Origin: CAYMAZ01 sp964428185 | GTDB taxonomy: Bacteria; Bacteroidota; Bacteroidia; Bacteroidales; DTU049 | Reading direction: 5' to 3' | NCBI GenBank assembly: GCA_964428185.1 | Contig: CAYRXH010000017.1 | Span: 1 to 35,827, forward strand | Length of the DNA stretch: 35,827 nucleotides | Part shown: one piece after another, positions 8,057 to 18,600 of the stretch | Position numbering within the stretch: the stretch's first letter is position 1 | Layout: each line of letters begins with the position of its first letter | The notes under the pieces: model-generated | What the model saw: only the letters and a program-made list of their open reading frames with translations | Database searches by the model: none | Told to the model about the DNA's origin: nothing | Made by a program: the position numbers and the translations under genes

Positions 8057-8137
8057 TGCCGGTTTTATCCCTTGTATGCATATTTTTTGTATATGAAAGG
8101 AGAATTGAGAACAACACAATAATTCTGAATATCTGGT

Positions 8138-10099
8138 ATGGAAAAGTTTGACCCCAAACAACACTATGAAAAAACAAAAAAAGACATAGGATATGTTGAA
8201 AGAAAAAAGGCTACTCAGGCTGATTATGACAGAATAGGTTTCATGTCTGGACTTGAAGTTCATCAACAATTACTCACTGAAAAAAAATTATTTTGCCGTT
8301 GTCCTGCCGGGATATATCAGGACCCTGAGGATTTTGATGCTGAAGTAATCAGACATATGCGTCCAACTCTCAGTGAATTGGGTGAATATGACGGAACAGC
8401 ACTTATGGAATTTAAAACAAGAAAAAATATTATTTACAGAATTAAAAATGTTACAGCCTGTACATATGATATTGATGACACTCCACCATTTCCCATCAAC
8501 AGTGATGCACTGGAAAAATCAATTATCATTTCACATTTGTGCAAACTCAATATTGTAGGGGAATTGCACATAACACGAAAACAATATCTTGACGGCAGTA
8601 TACCAACAGGATTTCAACGTACAGCAATTGTTGGAGTTGAGGGGCTCATCCATCTGAAAAACAAGGATGTGAGATTGATTCAGTTGAGTATAGAAGAAGA
8701 TTCCTGCCGCGAAGTTTCAGATATCGGTCATTGGAGAATATACCGTACTGACCGTTTGGGCATGCCTCTTATTGAAACAGTCACCTATCCAGACATGGTG
8801 AATCCCGATGAAGTGAAGGAAGCCTGTGATTATATTCGTTTTCTTAACAGAAGCACAGGTCTTGTAAGAACAGGCATGGGTGCAGGACGTCAGGATGTCA
8901 ATGTCAGCTGTAGAGGAGGCACCCGTGTTGAAATTAAAGGGGTTGCACATACAAAATGGATTCCTGAACTTACACATAATGAATGCTTCAGACAATGGTC
9001 ATTATTGCAGATCAGGGAGATCCTGAAAAGCAGAATCAAAGAGATTGAGCAATGGAGTATTGAATACAAAGAAACTTCATTTAACAGGTTTTCAAATCCT
9101 TCTATATTACAGTTTAAAGATCATGGCTATAAAATTTATGCTGTAAACCTGAAGGGATTTGCAGGAATTCTTTCACATTTTACACAGCCGGGGTTCTGTT
9201 TTGCCAATGAGATATCTGACAGGCTGAAGGTGATTGCCTGTATCGAAAAACCGAACATGACAAGTACAGAAGCTTTAGAGCAATTAATCACTGATGAGGA
9301 AATCAATTCACTATCAAAAGAATTTGGTGCTTCCGGGCTTGATGCACAGATTGTATTCTGGGGGCCTGAAGATGATATTAAAACTGCGCTTGAAACCATT
9401 GAGGAAAGATGTAAAATGGCATTTGCCGGAGTTCCCAATGAAACAAGAAAATCTTTTGAAGACGGAACAACAATTTTTGAACGTGTGTTGCCAGGTGCCG
9501 ACAGAATGTATCCTGATACTGATTCCCCTCCCATACCGCTTGAGGATAAATATATTTCAAGTCTTGCAGAAAATCTCCCGCAGGATGTAATTGAAAGATA
9601 CCGTCAACTCAGGAAGTGGAATGTGCCCGAATCAAACGACACATACATCTTCAAGAGAAATCTGTTCCCATTGTTTGAAAGAATTATATCACAACTTGGA
9701 ATTGATCCCCGCTGGCTTGGTCGTTTCTTCGGACAACACATGAAACATACCGAAGGTACTGTTGAGCGAGGAAAAGATTTCAGCTATGAACAGGTCTATC
9801 TTCTTCTTGAGTTTCTTCAGAAAAAGAGCATTCATATTGAATTGGCACCACGTATGCTAAAAGTATTGTATCATTATCCAAAAATGGATTTTGAAAGCAT
9901 TCTGGATACAATCAAATTTAAACAGTACACCCAAGATGAGATTCTTTCAAAGATACCTTTTCTGAAGGACAAATTTTTAAAAATATCAAAAAAACCTGAT
10001 CCTGTTAAAGTTACTGATTGGGTAATGGGACAACTCCTCCCGATAGCACTTGGGAATATTGCACTGAACCATTTGGCTGAAAAAGTAAAAAACTCTTAA
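8138..10099 (+). CDS. gatE: Archaeal-type Glu-tRNA(Gln) amidotransferase subunit E
   Basis: This 653-residue protein is the kinase and tRNA-binding subunit of the GatDE enzyme, which turns Glu-tRNA(Gln) into Gln-tRNA(Gln). The N-terminal GatB-type catalytic domain starts at about residue 35 with GLEVHQQLLTEKKLFCRCP and includes IEEDSCRE and GMGAGRQDVNVSCRGG. Unlike GatB, it carries the GAD insertion shared with bacterial aspartyl-tRNA synthetase (about 330-470, including ISDRLKVIACIEKPNM and DTDSPPIPLED). A C-terminal GatB/YqeY-type tail follows (about 500-650). These features, and the gatD gene 16 bases downstream, separate it from bacterial GatB. The enzyme is standard in archaea; its presence in this bacterial context implies transfer between domains. 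Confidence 0.93.
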   Translation: MEKFDPKQHYEKTKKDIGYVERKKATQADYDRIGFMSGLEVHQQLLTEKKLFCRCPAGIYQDPEDFDAEVIRHMRPTLSELGEYDGTALMEFKTRKNIIYRIKNVTACTYDIDDTPPFPINSDALEKSIIISHLCKLNIVGELHITRKQYLDGSIPTGFQRTAIVGVEGLIHLKNKDVRLIQLSIEEDSCREVSDIGHWRIYRTDRLGMPLIETVTYPDMVNPDEVKEACDYIRFLNRSTGLVRTGMGAGRQDVNVSCRGGTRVEIKGVAHTKWIPELTHNECFRQWSLLQIREILKSRIKEIEQWSIEYKETSFNRFSNPSILQFKDHGYKIYAVNLKGFAGILSHFTQPGFCFANEISDRLKVIACIEKPNMTSTEALEQLITDEEINSLSKEFGASGLDAQIVFWGPEDDIKTALETIEERCKMAFAGVPNETRKSFEDGTTIFERVLPGADRMYPDTDSPPIPLEDKYISSLAENLPQDVIERYRQLRKWNVPESNDTYIFKRNLFPLFERIISQLGIDPRWLGRFFGQHMKHTEGTVERGKDFSYEQVYLLLEFLQKKSIHIELAPRMLKVLYHYPKMDFESILDTIKFKQYTQDEILSKIPFLKDKFLKISKKPDPVKVTDWVMGQLLPIALGNIALNHLAEKVKNS

Positions 10100-10115
10100 C
10101 ACAAGAAACTGAATT

Positions 10116-11501
10116 ATGAGCGAAGATATTTTTCAAGGATATAAAGGACACGCACTGGAGACACTTAAAAAATTCAATGTCCGTGTTTGGAGTCAGGCAG
10201 ACATTACAACAACCCGTGGAGATTTCAAAGGAACCATTTTGCCACGCAGTGAAAATGATGATGATTTTCATGTGGTTTTGAAAATTGCTACCGGATATAA
10301 TGTTGGAATTGATGTAAAAACAGTCCTTGAGATGACAGAAACGGGCTATAAAAAAGCCAACTATAAAATCCCGGAAAAAGAATTTCCATATACCGAAGGC
10401 TTGCCAAAAGTGAAACTTTTTGGAACTGGTGGTACAATCGCATCACGTCTGGATTACAGAACAGGAGCAGTTATTCCAGCTTTCACTCCGGGGGAATTAT
10501 ATGGAGCTGTGCCAGAATTGGCAGATATCTGTAACCTCACTACTGAAAAACTGTTTGCTGTATTCAGTGAAAATATGGGTCCCGAACAGTATAAAAAACT
10601 AGCCATTGCCATCGGTGAAGAAATTAAAAACGGAATTGACGGAATAGTCATCGGTCATGGAACTGATACCTTATCACATACTGCCGCAGCCTTAACATTT
10701 ATGGTGCAGGATTCCCCGGTTCCTATTATTCTTGTGGGATCTCAGAGATCATCTGACAGACCCAGTTCTGATGCTGCACTGAACCTTATGCATGCTATGA
10801 CAGCTGCAGGGATGGGAGATATTGCTGAAGTGATGGTATGCATGTTTGGTCCCACTTCTGATGAATACGGATTTCTGCACAGAGGAACCAGAGTACGTAA
10901 AATGCACTCATCCTACCGATCTACATTCAGAACAATCGGTGATATTCCTGCTGCAACCATTACCCGTAAGGGCGTAGTTCCCCTCAAAGAGAATTACAAG
11001 CACAGAAGGAAAGACAGAAATGTGAAAATTCTTCCATATTTTGAAGATAAAGTCACAATTTTGTATTATTACCCCAACATGAACCCCGATATCATCGACG
11101 CACTTGTTGATCTGGGATACAGAGGGATTATTTGGGCCGGTACCGGTCTGGGTCATGTGAACAAACCACTATATCCTGCCATTGAAAGAGCTCATGAAAA
11201 AGGAGTTCATATGTATATGTCAGTTCAGACACTGTGGGGCTATGCTCATATGAATGTCTATGATACAGGGCGTGATATGATGAAAAGAGGCATTATCCCT
11301 GCATGGAACATGATACCCGAAACAGCATACATCAAACTTGGCTGGGTGCTTGGCCAGACTGACGACCCTGAAGAAGTAAAAAAACTTATGCTAACGTCTG
11401 TCAATGATGAAATCACAGACCGCGAGCCATATAACGGATATTTGATTTATCAGGGGGGTGTTAGTGAGGTTGAAGAGTTTGTGAAGAAATTCAGAAAGTA
11501 G
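10116..11501 (+). CDS. gatD: Archaeal-type Glu-tRNA(Gln) amidotransferase subunit D (asparaginase-like)
   Basis: This 461-residue protein is the ammonia-producing partner of GatE. An N-terminal domain of about 95 residues (start YKGHALETLKKFNVRVWSQ) is specific to GatD and absent from plain asparaginases. The L-asparaginase-like domain follows. The catalytic residues of the family can be placed: Thr107 in GTGGTIAS, Thr183 and Asp184 in HGTDTLSHTA, and Lys262 in RGTRVRKMHSS. Gln or Asn is hydrolysed and the ammonia is channelled to GatE. It lies 16 bases behind gatE in the same operon, so the two-subunit enzyme is complete. A simple asparaginase is unlikely given the N-terminal domain and partner. 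Confidence 0.93.
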   Translation: MSEDIFQGYKGHALETLKKFNVRVWSQADITTTRGDFKGTILPRSENDDDFHVVLKIATGYNVGIDVKTVLEMTETGYKKANYKIPEKEFPYTEGLPKVKLFGTGGTIASRLDYRTGAVIPAFTPGELYGAVPELADICNLTTEKLFAVFSENMGPEQYKKLAIAIGEEIKNGIDGIVIGHGTDTLSHTAAALTFMVQDSPVPIILVGSQRSSDRPSSDAALNLMHAMTAAGMGDIAEVMVCMFGPTSDEYGFLHRGTRVRKMHSSYRSTFRTIGDIPAATITRKGVVPLKENYKHRRKDRNVKILPYFEDKVTILYYYPNMNPDIIDALVDLGYRGIIWAGTGLGHVNKPLYPAIERAHEKGVHMYMSVQTLWGYAHMNVYDTGRDMMKRGIIPAWNMIPETAYIKLGWVLGQTDDPEEVKKLMLTSVNDEITDREPYNGYLIYQGGVSEVEEFVKKFRK

Positions 11502-11580
11502 CCGATTTATCATTTTCTTTCATCGAAATTTTATTCTGTTTTGTCGTTGTCTGTTGTCAAAACCAGTAACGAATTAATAT

Positions 11581-12330
11581 ATGAAACAGAATCTTTGATT
11601 TATTCTGATATGTGTTAAGTTGTACTCTATCGCCATGGCTTTTGTTGAAAGCTCAGTTGTTGTTTATCTCAGAGCAATGTTTTATCCTAACGGTTTTGCG
11701 TTTCCAATGAAAAGCATTGGAAATCATCTGGCAGCTACATAATTTTTCAGAGAACTTTCAACAATAGTAATGCTATTAACTGTTGCATTACTCTCCGGAA
11801 AAAGCAAAACACAACGTTTTGCCTGGTTTATTTATTCTTTTGCGGTCCGGAATAAATTTTATTATGTATTTCTGAAAATTATACTTGGTTGACCACTCAC
11901 TTTCACTGACTGGGATTTGTTGTTTCTTATCCCCTATCCATGTGTTGAGCCTGTAATCGCACCTCTTATCTGTTCATCACTTATGATATTTCTTGCATTT
12001 GCTTTACTACTGAAAGAACAGAAAACCGGAATGGCAAGTTTACGTATCCGTGACTGGATGCTCTTTTCAGCAGGTAGTATTCTTGTAATAGTATCTTTTG
12101 TATTTGATTATGTTCTTTTCCTGAAATCATTCTGCTCCTTGAAAGAAATATTCCTGCTCTCCTGGGTTTCTGAGGGATCAAAATTATCTGAACTATATAT
12201 TCCACCTCATTTTCAATGGTGGATATTTATTGCAGGAAGCGTGATTATTACAATGGACATTGTCTCAATTTTGATTTCCCTCAAAAAAAGAGAAACAACA
12301 CTATATAATGAAAAAATATTTATGACTTAA
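11581..12330 (+). pseudogene. Multi-pass membrane protein pseudogene with three in-frame stops
   Basis: One frame runs from ATG 11581 to the TAA before 12333, interrupted only by TGA (11596-11598), TAA (11740-11742) and TGA (11890-11892). Between the stops the translation reads as one coherent membrane protein: SIAMAFVESSVVVYLRAMF, then KSKTQRFAWFIYSFAV, then LTFTDWDLLFLIPYP, then PVIAPLICSSLMIFLAFALL, with about six hydrophobic segments over 249 codons. TGA at 11890 sits where a tryptophan fits (LG-stop-PLTFTDWD). No indel is needed to join the pieces. The family is a hypothetical membrane protein of unknown function. The last 137 codons remain open from a TTG at 11917, but expression as a separate gene is unlikely. 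Confidence 0.75.
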
Positions 12331-12383
12331 CTACGCTTTATGGCAAAGCACAGATCCTGATCAATTACAGGTTATCCCCATAC

Positions 12384-12539
12384 ATAAAAAATTTAAGATC
12401 TACAAAAGCCTACAGACCCTGGGTGTTGTTTTATACTGAAAAGTTTCAAACAAAATCCGAAGCAGCAAAAAGAGAATCGTTCTTCAAAAGCATTGAAGGA
12501 TACAACTATCTTCGTGTCAATAATATCATAACTCAATAA
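12384..12539 (+). pseudogene. C-terminal fragment of a GIY-YIG (UPF0213-type) protein
   Basis: The frame ending at TAA 12537-12539 reads NLRSTKAYRPWVLFYTEKFQ and then TKSEAAKRESFFKSIEGYNY, the typical second half of UPF0213/GIY-YIG proteins. The catalytic first half (the GIY and YIG strands and the arginine helix) is absent, because the upstream bases belong to the membrane pseudogene. No start codon is present. It is a remnant, not a functional nuclease. Confidence 0.7.
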
Positions 12540-12568
12540 AAAAAATTCTCAGAATTAAAAAAAAGTAT

Positions 12569-12576
12569 TACTTTTG
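12569..12576 (+). promoter_or_regulatory. -7 promoter element for tRNA-Ser
   Basis: TACTTTTG matches TAnnTTTG and ends four bases before the mature tRNA 5' end, a placement consistent with a start at or very near the tRNA. A -33 match is weak. Confidence 0.5.
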
Positions 12577-12580
12577 CCGC

Positions 12581-12665
12581 GGAGAGATGGCAGAGTGGTC
12601 GATTGCGGCGGTCTTGAAAACCGTTGAGGGTAACACCTCCGGGGGTTCGAATCCCTCTCTCTCCG
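12581..12665 (+). tRNA. tRNA-Ser (anticodon UGA)
   Basis: The acceptor stem GGAGAGA pairs with TCTCTCC, followed by discriminator G. The anticodon loop CTTGAAA gives anticodon TGA (reads UCA and related serine codons). A long variable arm (TTGAGGGTAACACCTCC) follows the anticodon stem, as expected for class II serine tRNAs, and the T arm is GGGGG-TTCGAAT-CCCTC. A full CCA is not encoded (GCAAG follows). Confidence 0.96.
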
Positions 12666-12703
12666 CAAGATAATAAAGCCAAAAGCTGCAAGGCTCTGAA
12701 TAT

Positions 12704-12724
12704 AAACGCTTTCGGCGTTTTTTT
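12704..12724 (+). terminator. Terminator after tRNA-Ser
   Basis: AAACGC pairs with GCGTTT around TTTCG and is followed by four more T. It lies about 40 bases past the tRNA. Confidence 0.75.
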
Positions 12725-13072
12725 GTTTCCCTTAAGAAGCAAAAAAAGGTAATATAATGCAGTTTTCAGGTTGACTTTTAGGTGGACTAAAATTGACTTT
12801 AAAAAAGACCACCTGATTCATTATTATTGCTTTAATTCAACCATTCAACTTTCAACTATAGATATAAAGATTTGAGGTTTATTTGCTATTCATTCTTTTC
12901 ATAAACATAAATAAAAACTGAATATTTGATATTTTATGTTATTTTATCAAATTACTTAATTAATTGTATATCTGTTATTTTATATTCATTATTCTAATTC
13001 TTACTATAAAATAAAATTGTAATATTAGAAATTTTTTATATTTTTGTCAGATCAAATTTAAAACCAATTTAT
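12725..13072. other. AT-rich intergenic region before the efflux operon
   Basis: These 348 bases contain no gene I can support. The last 200 bases are very AT-rich. The only signal I can point to is the promoter of the tolC operon at 13017-13046. Confidence 0.6.
13017..13046 (+). promoter_or_regulatory. Promoter of the RND efflux operon
   Basis: TTG (13017-13019), a 19-base spacer and TATTTTTG (13039-13046) fit the Bacteroidota promoter form. The start would be near 13053, about 20 bases before the TolC-type ATG. The last gene of the operon encodes a TetR repressor that may act here, but I see no clear palindromic operator. Confidence 0.6.
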
Positions 13073-14563
13073 ATGAAATCAGTCAGGGCAGTGATTTCTA
13101 TTTTTCTGCTATTCATTTCTCTGTTTCAATTTGCACAGACGCTTTCACTTCAGCAGTGCAAGGATGCTGCACTTGAGAACAATCTGAACCTGAAAATCAG
13201 GCAGGAAAAGATCATTCAGAACGCAGCACTGAAAAAAGCAGCCTACACTCAATATTTCCCTTCCGTTTCTCTTAGCGGATCATACATCAGAATGAACAAA
13301 CCTTTTCAGTTGTTTGCCAATGATCTTGCAATTCCTGTCTTGCCTGCAACATTTTATGATCCGTCAACCGGTGCTATCAATCCGGATTTATTATATAACC
13401 CGGCGTTCATGTCAGAAGCATTTGTGATCAATCCCTCTACGGGCATGCCTGTCTCTGACGTGAACGGCAATCCTGTATTTCTTCAATATGCATGGCTTCC
13501 GGCAGATCAGATGAGTTTTGGAACAAAAAACAACTATATGTTGAATCTCGGGTTTACCCAACCAGTGTATATGGGTGGGAAAATCAGACAACTGAACCGC
13601 ATGTCACAAATCACTGTGAAGGTCTCGGAGATGCAACTCAGCATGGATCAGGAGCAGCTGATGATAGAAGTTGAAGAGCTCTATTGGAAACTGATTACAC
13701 TCCAGGAACAGCTGAAGTTGGCAAAGGCATACAGAAACCTGATAAATGCATTGAGAATTGAAGTTGATTCATACCTGGAAGAAGGCATAGTTCTTGGCAA
13801 TGATTATCTGAAACTGACCATCAAGCTCAACGAAACAGATCTGAATATTTTTCGCCTTGAAAATGGTATTCGGCTGACACGAAAAGCCCTTTGCCAGAAA
13901 ATGGGGTTCCCGCTTGATTCATATTTTACCCCTGAAGACTCTATTATCCCTGCAGATTACTTCCCTGTGCAGACAATTGAACTGATTCAATCAGCAACAA
14001 CCAACCGTACCGAGCTTCAGATGCTTGAACAAAGCGTACTCCTTTCTGATGCAGGTGTGAAAATTATGCAATCCCGATTTCTTCCAGATATAGGAATCAC
14101 CGGAGGTTATCTTTATTTTAATCCCAATCCTTATGAGGGGTTTACTGAAACATTCGGAGGAGACTACAACATTGGAATTATGATGAGTGTTCCCATTTTT
14201 CACATGGGAGAACGAAGACACACCATGAATGCCGCAAGAAGTCAATACAGAATTTCTCAGCTTGAACTGGAAAATGCTCGTCAGTTGATTGCACTTCAGA
14301 TTGAAATGGCTGTCAATGAGCTGAATGAAGCCTGGAAAGAACTTGAAATGGAGCGAAAGTCGCTTGAACTGGCAGAAATTAATCTGAAAATTATGACTGA
14401 CAAATGGGATGAGGGCATGTGTAAACTTTCAGAATTTCTTGAAGCACAGGTTATGTGGCAGGAAGCTGCTGCCAAATACATAGAGTCAAAAGCCGCATAC
14501 AGATATAAAATCATGAATATTCAAAAAATTGCAGCCTTACAAAATCAGGGAGGAGTAAAATAA
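13073..14563 (+). CDS. TolC family outer-membrane efflux protein
   Basis: This 496-residue protein has a signal peptide (about 1-22) and then SLQQCKDAALENNLNLKIRQ, the usual start of the first TolC repeat. Two long alpha-helical hairpins (about 185-270 and 395-490) flank beta segments such as NLGFTQPVYMGGKIRQ and NIGIMMSVPIFHMGERRH, which lie at equivalent points of the two repeats. TolC proteins trimerise into a channel-tunnel through the outer membrane. The gene opens the operon; its TAA overlaps the ATG of the fusion protein gene by one base. The four following genes make up the rest of a drug or metabolite efflux unit. Confidence 0.92.
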   Translation: MKSVRAVISIFLLFISLFQFAQTLSLQQCKDAALENNLNLKIRQEKIIQNAALKKAAYTQYFPSVSLSGSYIRMNKPFQLFANDLAIPVLPATFYDPSTGAINPDLLYNPAFMSEAFVINPSTGMPVSDVNGNPVFLQYAWLPADQMSFGTKNNYMLNLGFTQPVYMGGKIRQLNRMSQITVKVSEMQLSMDQEQLMIEVEELYWKLITLQEQLKLAKAYRNLINALRIEVDSYLEEGIVLGNDYLKLTIKLNETDLNIFRLENGIRLTRKALCQKMGFPLDSYFTPEDSIIPADYFPVQTIELIQSATTNRTELQMLEQSVLLSDAGVKIMQSRFLPDIGITGGYLYFNPNPYEGFTETFGGDYNIGIMMSVPIFHMGERRHTMNAARSQYRISQLELENARQLIALQIEMAVNELNEAWKELEMERKSLELAEINLKIMTDKWDEGMCKLSEFLEAQVMWQEAAAKYIESKAAYRYKIMNIQKIAALQNQGGVK

Positions 14564-15597
14564 TGAACATCAGCTTAATTAATATTCTTTTTACAGTACT
14601 AATACTATTTTCTGCCTGCAGCAATGATAACAGTTCAGTTGAATCTGAAGAGGAAACACTAATAGTAAGCACAGTCATATCAACTGAAACATCATATCAG
14701 AATGTACTTGAATTTTCGGGTACTTGCTATTCCAACAAAGAAGCAAATTTGGGATCTTCAATTCCCGGAAGAATTGAAAAAATATACTGTCGTCCAGGAC
14801 AATATGTAAAAAAAGGTACTCTGCTGGTCAGCATGTCTTCCGAAATGCTACTTATGACTGAAGTGGAATACCGTACTCTCGAAAAGGATTTTGAACGGGT
14901 ATCCAGGCTCATGGAAAAAGGAAGTATCAGCGAACAGGATTTTGATCATGTAAAGGCACAATATGAAGCTGCTAAGGCAAAATATGAACTGGTAAAAAGC
15001 AATACTGAAATCACAGCTCCATTTGACGGGATTGTGTCTGATATTTTTGTTCAGGAAGGAGAAAATTTTTCATTTATTCCGTCACTAGACAAATCATTTA
15101 CAGTTCAAAACGGCATTCTGAAATTGATGCAGCTGAATCCCATAGTTGTAAAATTTTCACTAAACGAAAAGCTGATATCCCAGGTAAAATCAGGAACTCC
15201 TGTTGAAATCCGATGTGATGCATGGCCTGAAAAAATGTGGTCTGGAAAAGTTGGACTAATCTATCCAGTATTTAACACTATGACCAGAAGCACTGACGTC
15301 GAGGTGATTGTCCCCAATCCCGGAACTGATCTCAAGCCGGGGATGTTTGCAAGAGTGTTTATTCATGGTATGGAACAGGCCGGCTGTAGCATTCCTCTTT
15401 CATCCATTGTCAGCAGAAAAAACAAAGAATATGTATGGACAGTCAATGAGGGGACTGCGCATCTGGTTGAAATACAAAGACTTGCTTTAAGTGGCGAATA
15501 TGCAATTGTGCTTGGAATTGACCCCGGAACGGAGATTATTATTTCAAAAAAATCGCAACTCACAGAGGGGATGCCTGTAAAAACCATTATGAAATAA
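14563..15597 (+). CDS. RND efflux periplasmic adaptor (membrane fusion protein), lipoprotein
   Basis: This 344-residue HlyD/AcrA-type adaptor links the RND pump to the TolC channel. It has a lipoprotein signal with LFSAC (Cys19). The split lipoyl domain is seen at about 68-90 (IEKIYCRPGQYVKKGTLLVS) and 145-165 (NTEITAPFDGIVSDIFVQEG), separated by a short helical hairpin. A beta-barrel domain (about 190-265) and membrane-proximal domain (from about 270) follow. Translation is coupled to tolC by a TAATG overlap, and the pump gene starts ten bases after its stop. It is on the short side for the family because the helical hairpin is short. Confidence 0.92.
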   Translation: MNISLINILFTVLILFSACSNDNSSVESEEETLIVSTVISTETSYQNVLEFSGTCYSNKEANLGSSIPGRIEKIYCRPGQYVKKGTLLVSMSSEMLLMTEVEYRTLEKDFERVSRLMEKGSISEQDFDHVKAQYEAAKAKYELVKSNTEITAPFDGIVSDIFVQEGENFSFIPSLDKSFTVQNGILKLMQLNPIVVKFSLNEKLISQVKSGTPVEIRCDAWPEKMWSGKVGLIYPVFNTMTRSTDVEVIVPNPGTDLKPGMFARVFIHGMEQAGCSIPLSSIVSRKNKEYVWTVNEGTAHLVEIQRLALSGEYAIVLGIDPGTEIIISKKSQLTEGMPVKTIMK

Positions 15598-15607
15598 TCC
15601 AGAAACT

Positions 15608-18600
15608 ATGAATCTGCCAAAAACAAGTGTCAACAACCCCATCGGCATCTCCATGGTTTTCATTGCCCTGCTGGTTCTGGGTATTATTGCATACAGGACT
15701 CTGCCAAGAGATGTTATGCCCGATATTGACTTCCCCACTCTTACTATCATTACAATATATCCAGGGGCTTCTCCTGAAGATGTTGAGACTCAGCTTACTG
15801 CCACCATCGAAATGGTTTTATCAACAACGCCTAATCTGAGGACAATCACATCAAAAAGCAGGGAAAATGTTTCCATAATCACTCTCATGTTCGAATGGGG
15901 ATCAGATATTTCAGAAGCAGCAAATAATGTGAGAGACCTTTTAGAAATTATTAAAAACGATCTTCCTGCATCTGCTGAGCCTCCTTTCATCATGAAAGTG
16001 AACAGTTCCATGTTGCCCGTTGCCGCACTAACAGTAAGTGCAGAGGAGAGCTATGAGGATTTTGGACATATTTACAACACCATCATCGCACCAAGATTGA
16101 GAAGAATTGATGGAGTTGGTACTGTCTTTCCAATTGCCGATCCTGAGAAAAGAATTTTTGTTGATGTTGACCCTTCTGCACTGATTGCATATAATATTGG
16201 AATACAACAAATCACAACATTATTACAGGCACAACAGATAAGCATACCTGGGGGAAATGTAAAAACAGGCAGTTATGACCTTTCTGTGAGAGCACCATCT
16301 CTCATCAACTCCATCGAAGATATCAAAAATCTTACTTTGACCCACTTTGGAAACAGGGTTGTGAAACTGGGAGATGTTGTAACAATTTATGAAGGATTCA
16401 GGCAGAAAGAAGAAGTGGTCAGAAGCAGCGGCAAGCGATCTATAGCCATATTTATTCAGAAGCAAACAGGCAAAAACACCCTTGAGACATATAATGCACT
16501 GCAACAGGAACTGAAAACCATAAAAACAATGGTTCCCAAAGATGTAAAAACCACAGAGATCTTCAACACTGCTGACATGATCAACATTACCCTCAGCAAT
16601 CTGGTATCCACAGTCTGGTGGGGTGGTTTATGGGTCATTCTTGTTGTCTTTATTTTTCTCCGAAGAATCAGAAGCAGTGTTATAATTATTCTGTCAATTC
16701 CTTTCTCTCTTATTGTAGCTTTTGTAGTTATCTGGTTGTTTGATTATACCATCAATATTTTTTCGCTAATGTCATTGGTAATTGCCATGGGTATGGTTGT
16801 TGACAATTCCATAGTGGTTCTGGAAAATATATCAAAACACATTGAAAAGGGGGTTCGACCACGCGAAGCTTCTGTTTTTGGATCAGGAGAAATGGGACTC
16901 GCAATTACTGCATCAACATTTACTACCATCGCGGTTTTTCTCCCCCTGCTATTTGTGGGAGGAATTGTAGGCATCATGTTCAAGCAGTTGGTAGTCATCA
17001 CTATTGCAACGCTTCTTACGTCACTATTAACAGCTCTCACTCTCACACCCATGCTTTCATCAGTTTTTATCCGCAGAAACATTAGGGGATCAGGAAACCG
17101 CTTTTATCAAAGTGGCGAGAAAGTTTTTCAAAATGTTGAAAATAGATACAGAAAAATTCTGGGTTGGAGCATACGGCACAAAACAATCACAATTATTAGT
17201 GCAGTAGCTTTTTTCGGATTGACCCTCTGGCTAGTTCGGTTCATCGGCACCGACTACCTCCCCAGTTTTGATACAGGAGATGTGATTATTGCCATTGAAA
17301 CAGAAGAAGGAATGGGTGTGGCTGAAACTGAAAAGATTGCCATGAAAGTAGAAAAGGAAATTCATGATAAGGTTCCCGAAGTCATTTCTACATATATCAT
17401 TGCAGGACAGACAGAAAAAGGGCTACTTTCATCTGTTGGGTTTCCCGAAGGAAAGAATTTTGCCTCCATAGGTATGAGATTAACTCTTCCTGAAGAAAGA
17501 GAAAGGACATCCGCAGACATTGCATTTGCCCTCGAAGAGATTCTGTCATCCATGCCTGAAGTGAGTAAATACCGAATCAGCGGAGGCAGTCTTCTGGCTT
17601 CAATCGTTTTGGGAAATACCAAACCCGTTGAGATTAAACTTTTTGGCAATAATCTGGAAAAGCTTGATGAAACTGCCCGTATGATCGTTGATTCAATGCA
17701 AAATGACCCCGGTTTTACAGGCATCGAAATACCATCAGGAAGCAACAAGCCCGAGTTCTTATTGAGAATAGACCCCGTCAAGGCAGCATCAATGGGGCTT
17801 AACAATCTCATGATTTCCATGCAGATCAGACAAAGCCTTTATGGTAGTGAAAGTGGATCAGTAACCATCTATGACGAGGACATGGAAATTGTTGTAAGAT
17901 ACCCGGAAGAATTCAGAAATTCTGTATCTCGTCTCAACGACATTGCACTGACAACTTTGTACGGACAACAAATAAGGTTGGGAGATGTTGCAAGTGTAGA
18001 GCCCGGAAGTGGTTATCAGGAGATCAGCCGTGAAAGTCAGCAAAGGGTGTTCACCATTTCTGCATTGCCAAAAAATATTTCACTTGGAGAAGCCGGCAGA
18101 AGAGTTGAAAGGCTTCTTGAAAACATCAATATAGACCCCTCAATAGATGTAAAACTGGGCGGTCAGTGGTCAGAACAAACATCATCATTTGCCAACCTCA
18201 GCATAGCTCTGCTTATCGGCGTGATGCTTGTGTTTATGATCATGGCTGCCCTATTCAAATCCCTCCTTCGTCCATTTATAATCCTTTTCTCAGTGCCTTT
18301 TACATTTTCAGGAGTTATTCTTGCATTTCTCATAACCGGACTCAGTCTGAATATTGTCACCTTCTCGGGAATGATTATGCTGATGGGAATTGTTGTCAAC
18401 AATGGTATTGTATTGATTGACTACACCAATCTGCTGAGAGCTAGAGGACTTTCGGTTTCAGATGCCATTCTTGAAGCCGGAAGATCACGACTCAGGCCTG
18501 TATTAATGACAACATTGACAACAATACTTGCAATGGTACCCATGGCACTGAATAAAACAATGGGATATGAAGTCTGGTCGCCCTTAGGAATAACGATGAT

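Noticed and set aside
11917..12330. Separate 137-residue membrane protein gene
   Set aside because: The upstream frame continues the same protein through nonsense codons, so this is the tail of a pseudogene.
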